Of a stretch of 64,000 nucleotides of DNA, positions 1-7,386 are shown one piece after another. The stretch's first letter is position 1, and every line of letters begins with the position of its first letter. Source of the stretch: an uncultured Paracoccaceae bacterium (lineage in GTDB: Bacteria; Pseudomonadota; Alphaproteobacteria; Rhodobacterales; Rhodobacteraceae). The notes under the pieces are model-generated. The model did no database searches. It had not been told where the DNA came from and worked only from the letters and a program-made list of their open reading frames with translations. Location: assembly GCA_947503965.1 (NCBI GenBank), contig CANNFU010000013.1:1-64000 (forward strand), read 5' to 3'. Both the position numbers and the translations under genes were made by a program.

Positions 1-22
1 GTTCACAAAATGCACGACGTCA

Positions 23-139
23 GGAACAATGCGAAACATCAGCCACAAGCGCCAATGCCGCGCGAGCGGCTTCGTCCATGAGCCCATAGTGACCGATGCT
101 GCGGGTTGCACGAATGTCCCCTTTTGCGATATTGCGCAA
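23..139 (-). other. Open frame continuing past the acyltransferase stop codon
   Basis: The TAG that ends the acyltransferase at 140-142 is followed in the same frame by 39 sense codons (first codon TTG) before a TGA at 20-22. The translation looks protein-like, with segments such as RNIAKGDIRATRSIGHYG and DEAARAALALVADV. It could be the C-terminal end of a longer acyltransferase cut off by a nonsense mutation, a tiny separate gene, or chance. E. coli HlyC is about 170 aa and this acyltransferase is 144 aa, so a lost tail is possible, but other family members are also short. Confidence 0.25.
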
Positions 140-574
140 CTATGCAGGTGTCTTGAGGCCCGTTACCTGCATGATCCTGGAACCGTTCTTGTCAGGTTTG
201 ACGCGGAGGGCGTTGCCCGTTTCGTTGGGGAAGCGTTTTCGCAGGTCGCGGATGACTTCTTTGGTGTCGCCGAAGGGGGCGATGAAGTCGATGAACCATC
301 TTCGTTCACCCGATTGCCAGTCTTTGGGGCGAAGGGAATTGGGGCTGTCGATGTAGGTTTTGGCGACCTCTTCGCTGAGGAACGCCCAGGAGACGAAGCC
401 GATGGGTTTCGGGCCGCGGTGATAGATGCGGTATTGCTTTTGTCGTAGGGCTGGGATGATCCAGCGGTGGATTGTCGACATTTTCCAATCGTGGTGAAGT
501 GGCGAGATCGAATAGAGCCAGACGACCTCCCCCAGCACTGCTGAAGGGAGGCTGACGGTTTCGGGATCGGACAT
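140..574 (-). CDS. HlyC-type toxin-activating lysine acyltransferase (downstream copy)
   Basis: 144 aa, close to the canonical HlyC/RTX-C family, which moves an acyl group from acyl carrier protein to internal lysines of an RTX protoxin in the cytoplasm before secretion. The family signatures are plain: LGEVVWLYSISPLHHDW near the N terminus carries the catalytic-type His, and RRWFIDFIAPFGDT around residues 90-102 carries the catalytic-type Asp, as in E. coli HlyC (SPLHRNW and KWFIDWIAPFGD). The gene starts 14 bp after the RTX gene stop on the same strand, so it is almost certainly co-transcribed and acts on that protein. Canonical hly operons place the C gene before the A gene; here the best-conserved copy comes after it. 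The start ATG follows a GAGGA stretch about 11 nt upstream. Confidence 0.9.
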   Translation of the reverse strand: MSDPETVSLPSAVLGEVVWLYSISPLHHDWKMSTIHRWIIPALRQKQYRIYHRGPKPIGFVSWAFLSEEVAKTYIDSPNSLRPKDWQSGERRWFIDFIAPFGDTKEVIRDLRKRFPNETGNALRVKPDKNGSRIMQVTGLKTPA

Positions 575-588
575 GGCCTGGTTGATCC

Positions 589-3500
589 TCAGACGATCAC
601 GAAGACACTGGAGGTGATGCTGGTGACATCAACATTGACGAGTGTGATGGTGTCGTCATCGTCATAGGTGATCACTATATCGGCACCGACCTGTTCATAC
701 AATATGTCAGCGCGAGTCATACCATCGATGTCAAAGATCAGTTGGTCAATCTCAGGTAGGAAGCGTTCGATAATGTCATGACCATGATCGGATGCAAAGA
801 TGAATTGGTCACCCGTTACATTAGCTGTGTTTCCATTAATAAAGTCGTTGTACGACGAATTAGATCGGCCAGACATGATATCATTACCTGCACCACCGAT
901 TATGATATCCCCTTTAACCGTATCAATATCGACCACATCGTCTCCATCAAGTCCATTCACCCATATACGATCCGTTTGCTTCGCATGCGAACTTACGGGT
1001 GTCACTTGTATGCTGTCGGCACCCGATGTTCCTGTAAATCCACCGTTTTGTTCGAACCCCAATTCAAAACCGTCTCTAAAGATGAAGCTGTCCATGTAAG
1101 CATATGTGAACAACTTTACCAAAAAAGAGTCCCCAGTAGCGACGCCACCCTCATAGGTTTCAAGCAATATTTGCCGAAGCGGATCATCTGCTTCCGACCC
1201 TCGTACAATAGGGCCTCGCCCTCCGGTTCCACCTGTCAGAGCCAAATCAGTTATGTTGATGTCGTCTGAAAAAACAACGGTACTGACTGGGATTTCAAAT
1301 TCCCCTTGGGCATTAATATGCATCCAGTTCTGCAGCCTATGACCGGTCGTACTGTCAAACCAAGCCCAAGAGCTATCCTTACCGTCGTATGCACGTTCTT
1401 CTACGTTATCAGATCCATAGACAACTCCATTTGTGTCAACATCAGCAAAGTAAACCTCATCGATGATGTCTGCGCCCATGCCCGTCTCGAATAGGAAAGT
1501 ATCATTGCCTTTCCCTCCTCTGAGAACATCGCCATCTCCCGCGCCACCGCTGAGGATGTCGTCGCCTTCGGAGCCGAAGAGAGTGTCAGTGCCATCGCCG
1601 CCTTTGAGGAAGTCGTCGCCCTCGCTGCCGGTAAGGTGATCGTCACCTCCGAAGCCGAGGACCACGTCGTTGCCTTCTTCGGCGTCGATCACGTCGGCTT
1701 CGTCAGTGCCGATGATCCAGTCGCCGCCGAGGCTGTAGTCTTCAGCGCCGACAACCAGATCGAAGACATTGATCTCAATTCCATTGGCGAACTCGAAGAT
1801 TTCCATGCGTCCCGCGGAGGTGTCCCAGTCTTCGACCATTGCGATGGTTTGCAGGGCGCCCCCAACCAGAACGCCGATATTGAGGTAGTTGCCAGTCACG
1901 TTCAAACGGATGTCTTCGACGGCAATGCCTTCCCCGAACTTGATGCGGTCAAAGTTGGTACCATCCGCTGTGCGACCTGGCTCCCTGTCTGCAATTGTAT
2001 CGACGCCGCCGCCAAGGCTGATGTGGTAAGTGTCGCCACCTCGCCCGCCGGAGAACCAGTCATCGCCGCTGCCGCCGATGAAGGTGTCGTTGCCGCCGAG
2101 AGCAACAACTTCTTGCGCTTCCGTTGTACCAGAGAAGTCGAAGACATCAGCGGCGTCGGTGCCGAGGATGATTGGGTTCAGCTCTTCAAGCGTTGCCGCC
2201 GATACACCATCCAGTAGAAGTGTCGTCTCGCCGAAGGTGACCATCGTACCACCCGCAGCGCTTGCAATGACAATCTCGCTGAGATCGGTGCCGAACGCGA
2301 TCCCAATGCTGTCCTCGGTCGGGTCAAAGTCTGTCACCGTTGTCTGCCCGGCACCGCCAAGCTGGATGATGTCCTCTCCTGCGCCGAGTGTGACAGTGTC
2401 GTCACCATCGCCTGCGTCAACGACATCTCTGCCGTCGCCCGCATCAATGATGTCATTGCCTTCGCCAGCCCTGATCATGTCGTCGCCGGTGCCACCTGTG
2501 ATCGTGTCATCGCCCGAATAGGTTCGGATCACATCATCACCGTCAGCCCCGTTGATGACATCGTCACCGCCGGACGTGATGAAGACATTGTCGATCTCAT
2601 CCCCGTCCGCCGTGTAAGCCTTGGTCAGACCCAGCCGCTCGGCTTCCATGAAGGTCAGGGCCCAGCCTTGTGCGAAGCCGCTATCCTCACCAGCAGCAAT
2701 GATGGCCGCGTCATAGGCGCTCTTGTTATCAAGATATTCTTGATACTCAGCCGCGATCTGCATGTTATAGTTGAGCTGCGCGTAGAGCGCCTCGTCCGAC
2801 TTCACGCTCAGGGCAGAATCTTCTAACGCGGCAATAAGCTGTGCCTTTGTGTCGACGGTGTAACCCTCTTCCTCCAGCTTAAGAATGATCGCGCGCATAT
2901 AGAGCGCATCACCAACCCGATCAATGACCGTCGATTTGGATGCCTCTATCATTGTCTCGAGATTACTGCGCCAGGACCGCGAGGTCAGTCGGTCGATGAT
3001 GCGGGTCGCATCATGCGTATCGTCGAGATCGCTGAGCGTGATATCGCGGTAGATGCTGTTGAGGCTGGCCAGCACTCCAGCCTTGAAGTTGTTCGCGTTG
3101 ATTGACGTGCCTGACACGAAGGCAATGAGTTCGGCATTGGTCGATTCCGGATCCTCGTTGATTTCCGTGTAAACGGTCTTCTTATCCAGTTTGATGCCGA
3201 GGAACTTCTTCCAATAGGAGTAGGAGCCGGTGAAGTTGATGTTGTCGAGCATATCGGCCATCTCAACCACATCATTGATGGCATCCCGTACTTTCAGATC
3301 GCCATCGTTCAGTTCCAGCTCCTGCAGCGTGTCGATGACGCGAGACTTGATCGCTGCATCCATCGTGTCGAAGTTGCGGCCGCTGCCGTTTCTGATCTCT
3401 TCCTCGTAGTGGCCGAAGACCAGTTTCATCGTTTCGCCAAGCTCGGACAGGTTGTTGGACTGCGACTGGGTCTGGGCGATCAAATCGTTCATAAAGCCGG

Positions 3501-4803
3501 CATAGCTATTGGCCAATTGTTGGCCGATCGCGACGTCTCCGCCATCTTCGCTCCATGAGTTGCCCACTTCGAACAGACCGGTTTCATCGTTGTAAACGAC
3601 GTTTGTGAAGGCCTGTGGGTCCGTGTCGTAAAGCTCGTCAAAAATCTTGCCGATCACCCGGCCGATAACGAAGGTAACGGGGTTGAAGTTGAAGACTGTT
3701 AGGCCTGTTTGAAGGAGGTTGAACGTCTCAAGTGCCAGGGTGGTCAGGCCAGCGGCGATCTGCCCTTGCATGGTCTCGATCTGTGGCAACATCCGGTCGA
3801 ACACGGCTTCAAAAACCAGTGTGCCGATACCGTCCACCGACAGAATACCCGGGAGTTGGTTTGGGTTAAAGCCCTCAAGACCCAGGTCGTTGACTAATCC
3901 AGCATCCATGCCAAATACATCAACCGCAATGGTATGTAGTCCAGCGTCGACAACATAATCGACACCCTGCGTCACAAGTGACGCATAAAGCTCGCCACCG
4001 AGACTATCCGTCGCCAGCCCGCCATAAACTTCTGCCATGATCCAGGAGGTCAACTGTTGACTGCTATAGCTGACCGCATTTGCCCCAAGATCGATCAGGA
4101 TGTCATCGAATGTATGGTCGGCAATCGCATCAAGCCCATTATTCTGCAAGCCACCCGAAGCGATCTGGTCATGGATATGGCCACCGGCAAATTCAAAGAT
4201 GTTTTCGACGAAAGTACCAAGGATTGTATTGACCGCGATGCTCTCAAAAGCGCTGGCATCGTCGCCGATAATTGCGGCAGTCAGATATGGCGTAATAAGC
4301 TGGCCGGCCTTTTCGCCAAACTCGGCGCCGGTCAGTACAACAGGCGTTTCACTGATGACCCCATTCGCATCGCGAACCGTCTTGAGTTGGACAAGACGCC
4401 CCTGACCGTCGGTGTAGGTCTTGTAAATCTCGACCTGATCTTCGCCGTCCACGTTGACTTGCTTGTAAACGGTTGACCCCGCTTTCAGTCCATTTTCGTA
4501 GCTATCGATTTCAACATAATCGAAGCTCCCATCACCATTTGTGTCGGACAGAGTGCTTCCATCAATTTTGACCAGTTCCTCGTCCTTCAGCAGGCTCAAC
4601 ACTGACGTATTGTGAACGCGAATGCCGCCCGCAATGTAAGTGTGTGTTCCCTCAACCTCGAAGTTATAGACCGTGTGGCGCTTCGCAGCCGGTTCAAGTT
4701 GTGCGATCTGGTTTAAGACCAGGCTTGGAACTGATGAATTGATTGCGGACGGTGCACTACAGGACAGCGTGAGCGGTGTGGGTGTCGGTACAAATGAAGT
4801 CAT
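589..4803 (-). CDS. RTX protein with an N-terminal C-half Hint domain
   Basis: 1404 aa. Residues 1-40 are a low-complexity Pro/Ser linker. Residues 42-65 match the last blocks of a Hint/intein domain, a TVYNFEVEGTHTY strand followed by GGIRVHN with the terminal His64-Asn65 pair and Thr66 as the +1 residue. There is no Hint N-terminal half in this protein. Residues 87-98 form an EF-hand-like Asp/Asn loop. Residues 160-400 are a hydrophobic, Gly/Ala-rich region of the kind seen in pore-forming RTX toxins, and 430-720 are helical. Glycine-rich nonapeptide RTX repeats (GGxGxDxxx) occupy about 745-818, 898-925, 1040-1105 and 1286-1310, and should bind Ca2+ outside the cell. Export by a type I system through the C terminus is expected for the family. 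The two flanking acyltransferase genes suggest fatty acylation. The precise activity (haemolysin, adhesin or other) is not evident. Confidence 0.85.
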   Translation of the reverse strand: MTSFVPTPTPLTLSCSAPSAINSSVPSLVLNQIAQLEPAAKRHTVYNFEVEGTHTYIAGGIRVHNTSVLSLLKDEELVKIDGSTLSDTNGDGSFDYVEIDSYENGLKAGSTVYKQVNVDGEDQVEIYKTYTDGQGRLVQLKTVRDANGVISETPVVLTGAEFGEKAGQLITPYLTAAIIGDDASAFESIAVNTILGTFVENIFEFAGGHIHDQIASGGLQNNGLDAIADHTFDDILIDLGANAVSYSSQQLTSWIMAEVYGGLATDSLGGELYASLVTQGVDYVVDAGLHTIAVDVFGMDAGLVNDLGLEGFNPNQLPGILSVDGIGTLVFEAVFDRMLPQIETMQGQIAAGLTTLALETFNLLQTGLTVFNFNPVTFVIGRVIGKIFDELYDTDPQAFTNVVYNDETGLFEVGNSWSEDGGDVAIGQQLANSYAGFMNDLIAQTQSQSNNLSELGETMKLVFGHYEEEIRNGSGRNFDTMDAAIKSRVIDTLQELELNDGDLKVRDAINDVVEMADMLDNINFTGSYSYWKKFLGIKLDKKTVYTEINEDPESTNAELIAFVSGTSINANNFKAGVLASLNSIYRDITLSDLDDTHDATRIIDRLTSRSWRSNLETMIEASKSTVIDRVGDALYMRAIILKLEEEGYTVDTKAQLIAALEDSALSVKSDEALYAQLNYNMQIAAEYQEYLDNKSAYDAAIIAAGEDSGFAQGWALTFMEAERLGLTKAYTADGDEIDNVFITSGGDDVINGADGDDVIRTYSGDDTITGGTGDDMIRAGEGNDIIDAGDGRDVVDAGDGDDTVTLGAGEDIIQLGGAGQTTVTDFDPTEDSIGIAFGTDLSEIVIASAAGGTMVTFGETTLLLDGVSAATLEELNPIILGTDAADVFDFSGTTEAQEVVALGGNDTFIGGSGDDWFSGGRGGDTYHISLGGGVDTIADREPGRTADGTNFDRIKFGEGIAVEDIRLNVTGNYLNIGVLVGGALQTIAMVEDWDTSAGRMEIFEFANGIEINVFDLVVGAEDYSLGGDWIIGTDEADVIDAEEGNDVVLGFGGDDHLTGSEGDDFLKGGDGTDTLFGSEGDDILSGGAGDGDVLRGGKGNDTFLFETGMGADIIDEVYFADVDTNGVVYGSDNVEERAYDGKDSSWAWFDSTTGHRLQNWMHINAQGEFEIPVSTVVFSDDINITDLALTGGTGGRGPIVRGSEADDPLRQILLETYEGGVATGDSFLVKLFTYAYMDSFIFRDGFELGFEQNGGFTGTSGADSIQVTPVSSHAKQTDRIWVNGLDGDDVVDIDTVKGDIIIGGAGNDIMSGRSNSSYNDFINGNTANVTGDQFIFASDHGHDIIERFLPEIDQLIFDIDGMTRADILYEQVGADIVITYDDDDTITLVNVDVTSITSSVFVIV
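1489..1686 (-). repeat. RTX nonapeptide repeat block (residues 1040-1105)
   Basis: Tandem GGxGxDxLx-type units encoded in the 1404-aa protein, for example GNDVVLGFGGDDHLTG and GGDGTDTLFGSEGDDILSGG. These fold into Ca2+-binding parallel beta rolls in the family. The DNA is quasi-periodic at 27 bp, which also creates long meaningless open frames on the opposite strand. Confidence 0.85.
2350..2571 (-). repeat. RTX nonapeptide repeat block (residues 745-818)
   Basis: The longest RTX block of the protein, about eight units, including GGDDVINGADGDDVIR and AGEGNDIIDAGDGRDVVDAG. It marks the switch from the helical/hydrophobic N-terminal half to the secreted Ca2+-binding C-terminal half. Confidence 0.88.
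4609..4680 (-). other. Hint domain, C-terminal half (domain within the RTX gene)
   Basis: Residues 42-65 of the 1404-aa protein. The strand TVYNFEVEGTHTY and the end GGIRVHN correspond to intein blocks F and G. In splicing inteins the penultimate His and terminal Asn drive Asn cyclisation, and the next residue is Cys, Ser or Thr; here it is Thr66. The first catalytic Cys and the PGH block are absent from this protein and are found in the 554-aa protein encoded about 0.5 kb upstream in the same operon. Confidence 0.8.
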
Positions 4804-4818
4804 GGGATACTCTGCTGT

Positions 4819-5247
4819 CTAATTTGGCTGGTGTTTATTCGGTGAAGGGACATGCGCCATGAACTGGTTCACGAAGGTCTCGGGTGGCGCAAAAGGCGAG
4901 ATGCAATCGACCACGACAACTTCCGGTCCGGAGCGCCAGTCGTTCAACGCCATCGTATAATTACCATCAGCAATCTTCTGTTTGATGTCTTGGGAGGCAT
5001 AGGCCCAGATCACGGCGGCTAAAGGCTGCTTGTTCTTCAGGTAGACGCGCACTTGTTTGAACATCAGTGGGGCCGACACATGCGCTTCGATCAACGAAAT
5101 TGGCTGATCGCGATGCGCAGTGCTCAGCGTCATCAGCCAGGAAATCTGACCCATGGTGCGGGTGAACTCTTCTGATTTGGGAACATCAGGCGGCTGAACC
5201 GCCTCAGACTTGGTATGCAAAGAAGTCGTCCTGAAATCTGTGTTCAA
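4819..5247 (-). CDS. Divergent HlyC-like acyltransferase (upstream copy)
   Basis: Up to 142 aa. The core aligns with the HlyC family: MGQISWLMTLSTAHRD corresponds to LGxVxWLxxxSPLHRxW and keeps the catalytic-type His (but AHRD, not LHR), and NDWRSGPEVVVVDCISPFAPP corresponds to the WxSGxRxWFIDxIAPFG block and keeps the Asp. It is much more diverged than the other copy. The gene lies 27 bp after the 554-aa Hint-N gene and 15 bp before the RTX gene, so it separates the two halves of the Hint domain. The frame opens with TTG at 5247. A better ribosome site (AGGA, 8 nt spacing) precedes a second TTG at 5220. A first ATG only occurs at 5154, inside the conserved core. It may acylate other lysines, be a regulator, or be losing function. 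Confidence 0.72.
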   Translation of the reverse strand: MNTDFRTTSLHTKSEAVQPPDVPKSEEFTRTMGQISWLMTLSTAHRDQPISLIEAHVSAPLMFKQVRVYLKNKQPLAAVIWAYASQDIKQKIADGNYTMALNDWRSGPEVVVVDCISPFAPPETFVNQFMAHVPSPNKHQPN

Positions 5248-5274
5248 TATGCGGTGTGTCGGCGGATCAAATCT

Positions 5275-6939
5275 CTAACTCAGTAACTGTGGATTAGGCT
5301 GAGATGTTGGGTGTTCCGTAACCTTCTCACCGGGCAACGGCGGAACCGGCGCCGGCATCGACGGTCGCTGCTCCCCCCATTCATCCGCCCGATAAATCTC
5401 TGCCAGTGTCACGCCCGACCGTGCGAGGATGTAGTCCTCCGGCTTTGGCAGTTCCTGAACAAACGGCAGGTGCAGCGGCACAGCATCTCCGGTCGCCGCA
5501 TCGATCACGAGGCCATCCTCTGTCACCGCGACATTTGCATCAGCCAGAACATCCATGATCGCGATGTCTGTGCCATCATCCAGCAGGAAGCGCGCCCCAA
5601 GACGCACTTCGGCGGTGGTCCAGGTTGTGTTACCTTGATCATCATGCCTTGGCACCGCGAGATGGATCATCCGATCCCCTTCCGAGCCAACATCACAACC
5701 CGAATTGGCACGAACCAGAGTTCCATCCTCGCGCACAAGCGCGCCATCAGAACGCAAAATGTCGATGATTGGTACATGTTTGCCAGCAAACCGCCCCTCG
5801 CCACACAGCGTTGAATGCCCCGGCGTCACCATCAAGCCAAACACATCCAATACATGAGCCACACGGTTCTGAAACGTCCGTGTTACACGACCGGGGACCA
5901 ACTTGCCCTCACCGTCGTAACTCAGAACCACATCCCCCGCTGCAATATCCTCAATCGGCTTCAAGGAACCATCCGGCAAAGTGATCATTGTGCCGGCGAG
6001 GAAGCAGGATTTATCAAGATTTTCCAGCACAGTTCTTGCAGTTTCAGTATCCAGAAGATCAAATAAGGCTTCGATAGTATCCCCACCGACGAACAAGTCA
6101 GGATTATCTAGAAAGTACTGCGTGAGCAGTTCAGCTCTTTGTTGTTCGCTAGAATTCTGAAACTGCTCAATAAAAGTAAAAACTTCGCTTGCAGGTATTG
6201 AACCACTAGTCCCAAATAACTCTGTCGGGACGTTTCCAGAGAGTATGGCTTCCCGGATGCTTTGATCGGGAACATTGGTCCAAACACCATCTGCGAAGCC
6301 GACATTGATCGCAGCCATGGGCCCGACACCTGTACCAAGTGTCTCCGCCCATATAACGCCATTCTCATCTTCATAGACATGGCGAACGATTAGGCCCGGA
6401 TGGAGGGCATGACCTTCCATTGTGATATTCACAATGAGCATTGAGCTTTCATCAACAATGTGAGTAACGGGTCCATTTGATGGGAATACATCAAAGCCCC
6501 CTTGCCCGAAACCAACAAAATCCGCGTCCATTGTTAATACGTTGGTTAAGGAGCCAGTTTGAACAGGAATACCTGTTGCGCTGCCTGTAACGGGATCAAA
6601 AGGATTCAAACTTAAGGACTTATCCAAGGGCGCCGGGTAGATTCTTGTGGCGTTGAAAGCTTGCTCAAGCGTCGCAAGACCAACATCATACACTTCAGAA
6701 AAATCTTCCCTCACATGAACGACCTGACCGGCTGGCCCTTGGAAATTGCTGCTATATGCGACGGGTGATCGAACGGAATAGTAGTGAAAACCGCTGGTAT
6801 CAGGGCTGATATTGAATAAACTAGAGCCAGAAATTGCATAGGAGCCATCACTTGTGTTGACGACTATATTTCCTTGTGTATCTGTTGATAAATTGTGACC
6901 ACTATCTGAAAAATCGAAAGTACTTGAAAATTCTACCAT
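5275..6939 (-). CDS. Protein ending in the N-terminal half of a Hint (intein-like) domain
   Basis: 554 aa, ATG start with a GGGAGA ribosome site about 5 nt upstream. Residues 1-311 have no family I recognise: Gly/Ser-rich, beta-like, no signal peptide and no membrane segment. At 312 a Hint domain begins with SCFLAGTMITLPDGSLKPIE (Cys312 in the position of the intein first residue), followed by GDVVLSYD, the PGRVTR strand and the VTPGHS block B motif (His375). The region to about 510 is the extended middle of roseobacter-type Hint domains, and the last 40 residues are a Pro-rich tail. The closing blocks (NFEVEGTHTY and VHN) are missing here and are found in the RTX protein two genes downstream. 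If the halves associate and splice, residues 1-311 would be joined to residues 66-1404 of the RTX protein, about 1650 aa. Alternatively the Hint half may only cleave, or be inert. Confidence 0.8.
   Translation of the reverse strand: MVEFSSTFDFSDSGHNLSTDTQGNIVVNTSDGSYAISGSSLFNISPDTSGFHYYSVRSPVAYSSNFQGPAGQVVHVREDFSEVYDVGLATLEQAFNATRIYPAPLDKSLSLNPFDPVTGSATGIPVQTGSLTNVLTMDADFVGFGQGGFDVFPSNGPVTHIVDESSMLIVNITMEGHALHPGLIVRHVYEDENGVIWAETLGTGVGPMAAINVGFADGVWTNVPDQSIREAILSGNVPTELFGTSGSIPASEVFTFIEQFQNSSEQQRAELLTQYFLDNPDLFVGGDTIEALFDLLDTETARTVLENLDKSCFLAGTMITLPDGSLKPIEDIAAGDVVLSYDGEGKLVPGRVTRTFQNRVAHVLDVFGLMVTPGHSTLCGEGRFAGKHVPIIDILRSDGALVREDGTLVRANSGCDVGSEGDRMIHLAVPRHDDQGNTTWTTAEVRLGARFLLDDGTDIAIMDVLADANVAVTEDGLVIDAATGDAVPLHLPFVQELPKPEDYILARSGVTLAEIYRADEWGEQRPSMPAPVPPLPGEKVTEHPTSQPNPQLLS
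5410..6006 (-). other. Hint domain, N-terminal half (domain within the 554-aa gene)
   Basis: Residues 312-510. Intein block A (CFLAGTMI, Cys312), the GDVVLSYD strand and block B (TPGH, His375) are all present, so the acyl-shift half of the chemistry looks intact by eye. The segment after block B is rich in Asp-Gly turns (DGALVREDGTLV and similar) as in Hint domains of secreted roseobacter proteins. Confidence 0.8.
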
Positions 6940-6959
6940 TTTTTCTCCCGCGTATCTTC

Positions 6960-7358
6960 TTAATTGTCATCCAGCATCATGGCGAATTGCTTCCCCATAC
7001 CAGAAAACCCTAAGGCACAAAAAACAACAACGCAACTCAAACCAATTACCGAAATAGCGCCAAATACGCTAGGTATGCCATCTTCGAACAAGATTTCTCT
7101 ATGTGTACTGACATTTGCGCCGCCAATGAATAGCATTCCAATCAGAAGTATTGCAGTAGTGAAGATAAGAGCGACCTGAGAGGGCACGCCAATCATCTCG
7201 TTGCGAGAAAGAACAATTATATAAATGGTAATGAATAATACGGTGGATGGCCAAGCGCCAGCTAAAATAGGGTATCCTGCGACTGCTATGGAATATACAA
7301 ATGCAAGAACAAGCAAAGCATGCGCGGAAAGACCCACTATGTTTTTTGCTAGCTTCAT
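6960..7358 (-). CDS. Small membrane protein at the head of the RTX locus
   Basis: 132 aa with about four predicted hydrophobic helices (residues 8-28, 33-52, 60-80 and 98-120) and short charged loops. I do not recognise a family. It is encoded 20 bp upstream of the Hint-N gene on the same strand and shares its A+T-rich composition, so it probably belongs to the same transcript and has the same origin. Possible roles are an accessory membrane factor or a protective protein for the producer; neither is shown by sequence. No strong ribosome site precedes the ATG at 7358. Confidence 0.55.
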   Translation of the reverse strand: MKLAKNIVGLSAHALLVLAFVYSIAVAGYPILAGAWPSTVLFITIYIIVLSRNEMIGVPSQVALIFTTAILLIGMLFIGGANVSTHREILFEDGIPSVFGAISVIGLSCVVVFCALGFSGMGKQFAMMLDDN

Positions 7359-7386
7359 AACATTTCGAATAGAGGAGTGCGTACAT

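Noticed and set aside
778..2521. Several plus-strand open frames (for example 1636-2217 and 2030-2521) inside the RTX gene
   Set aside because: They are antisense shadows of the RTX repeats; the 27-bp periodic codons keep the opposite strand free of stops, and the translations show no family.
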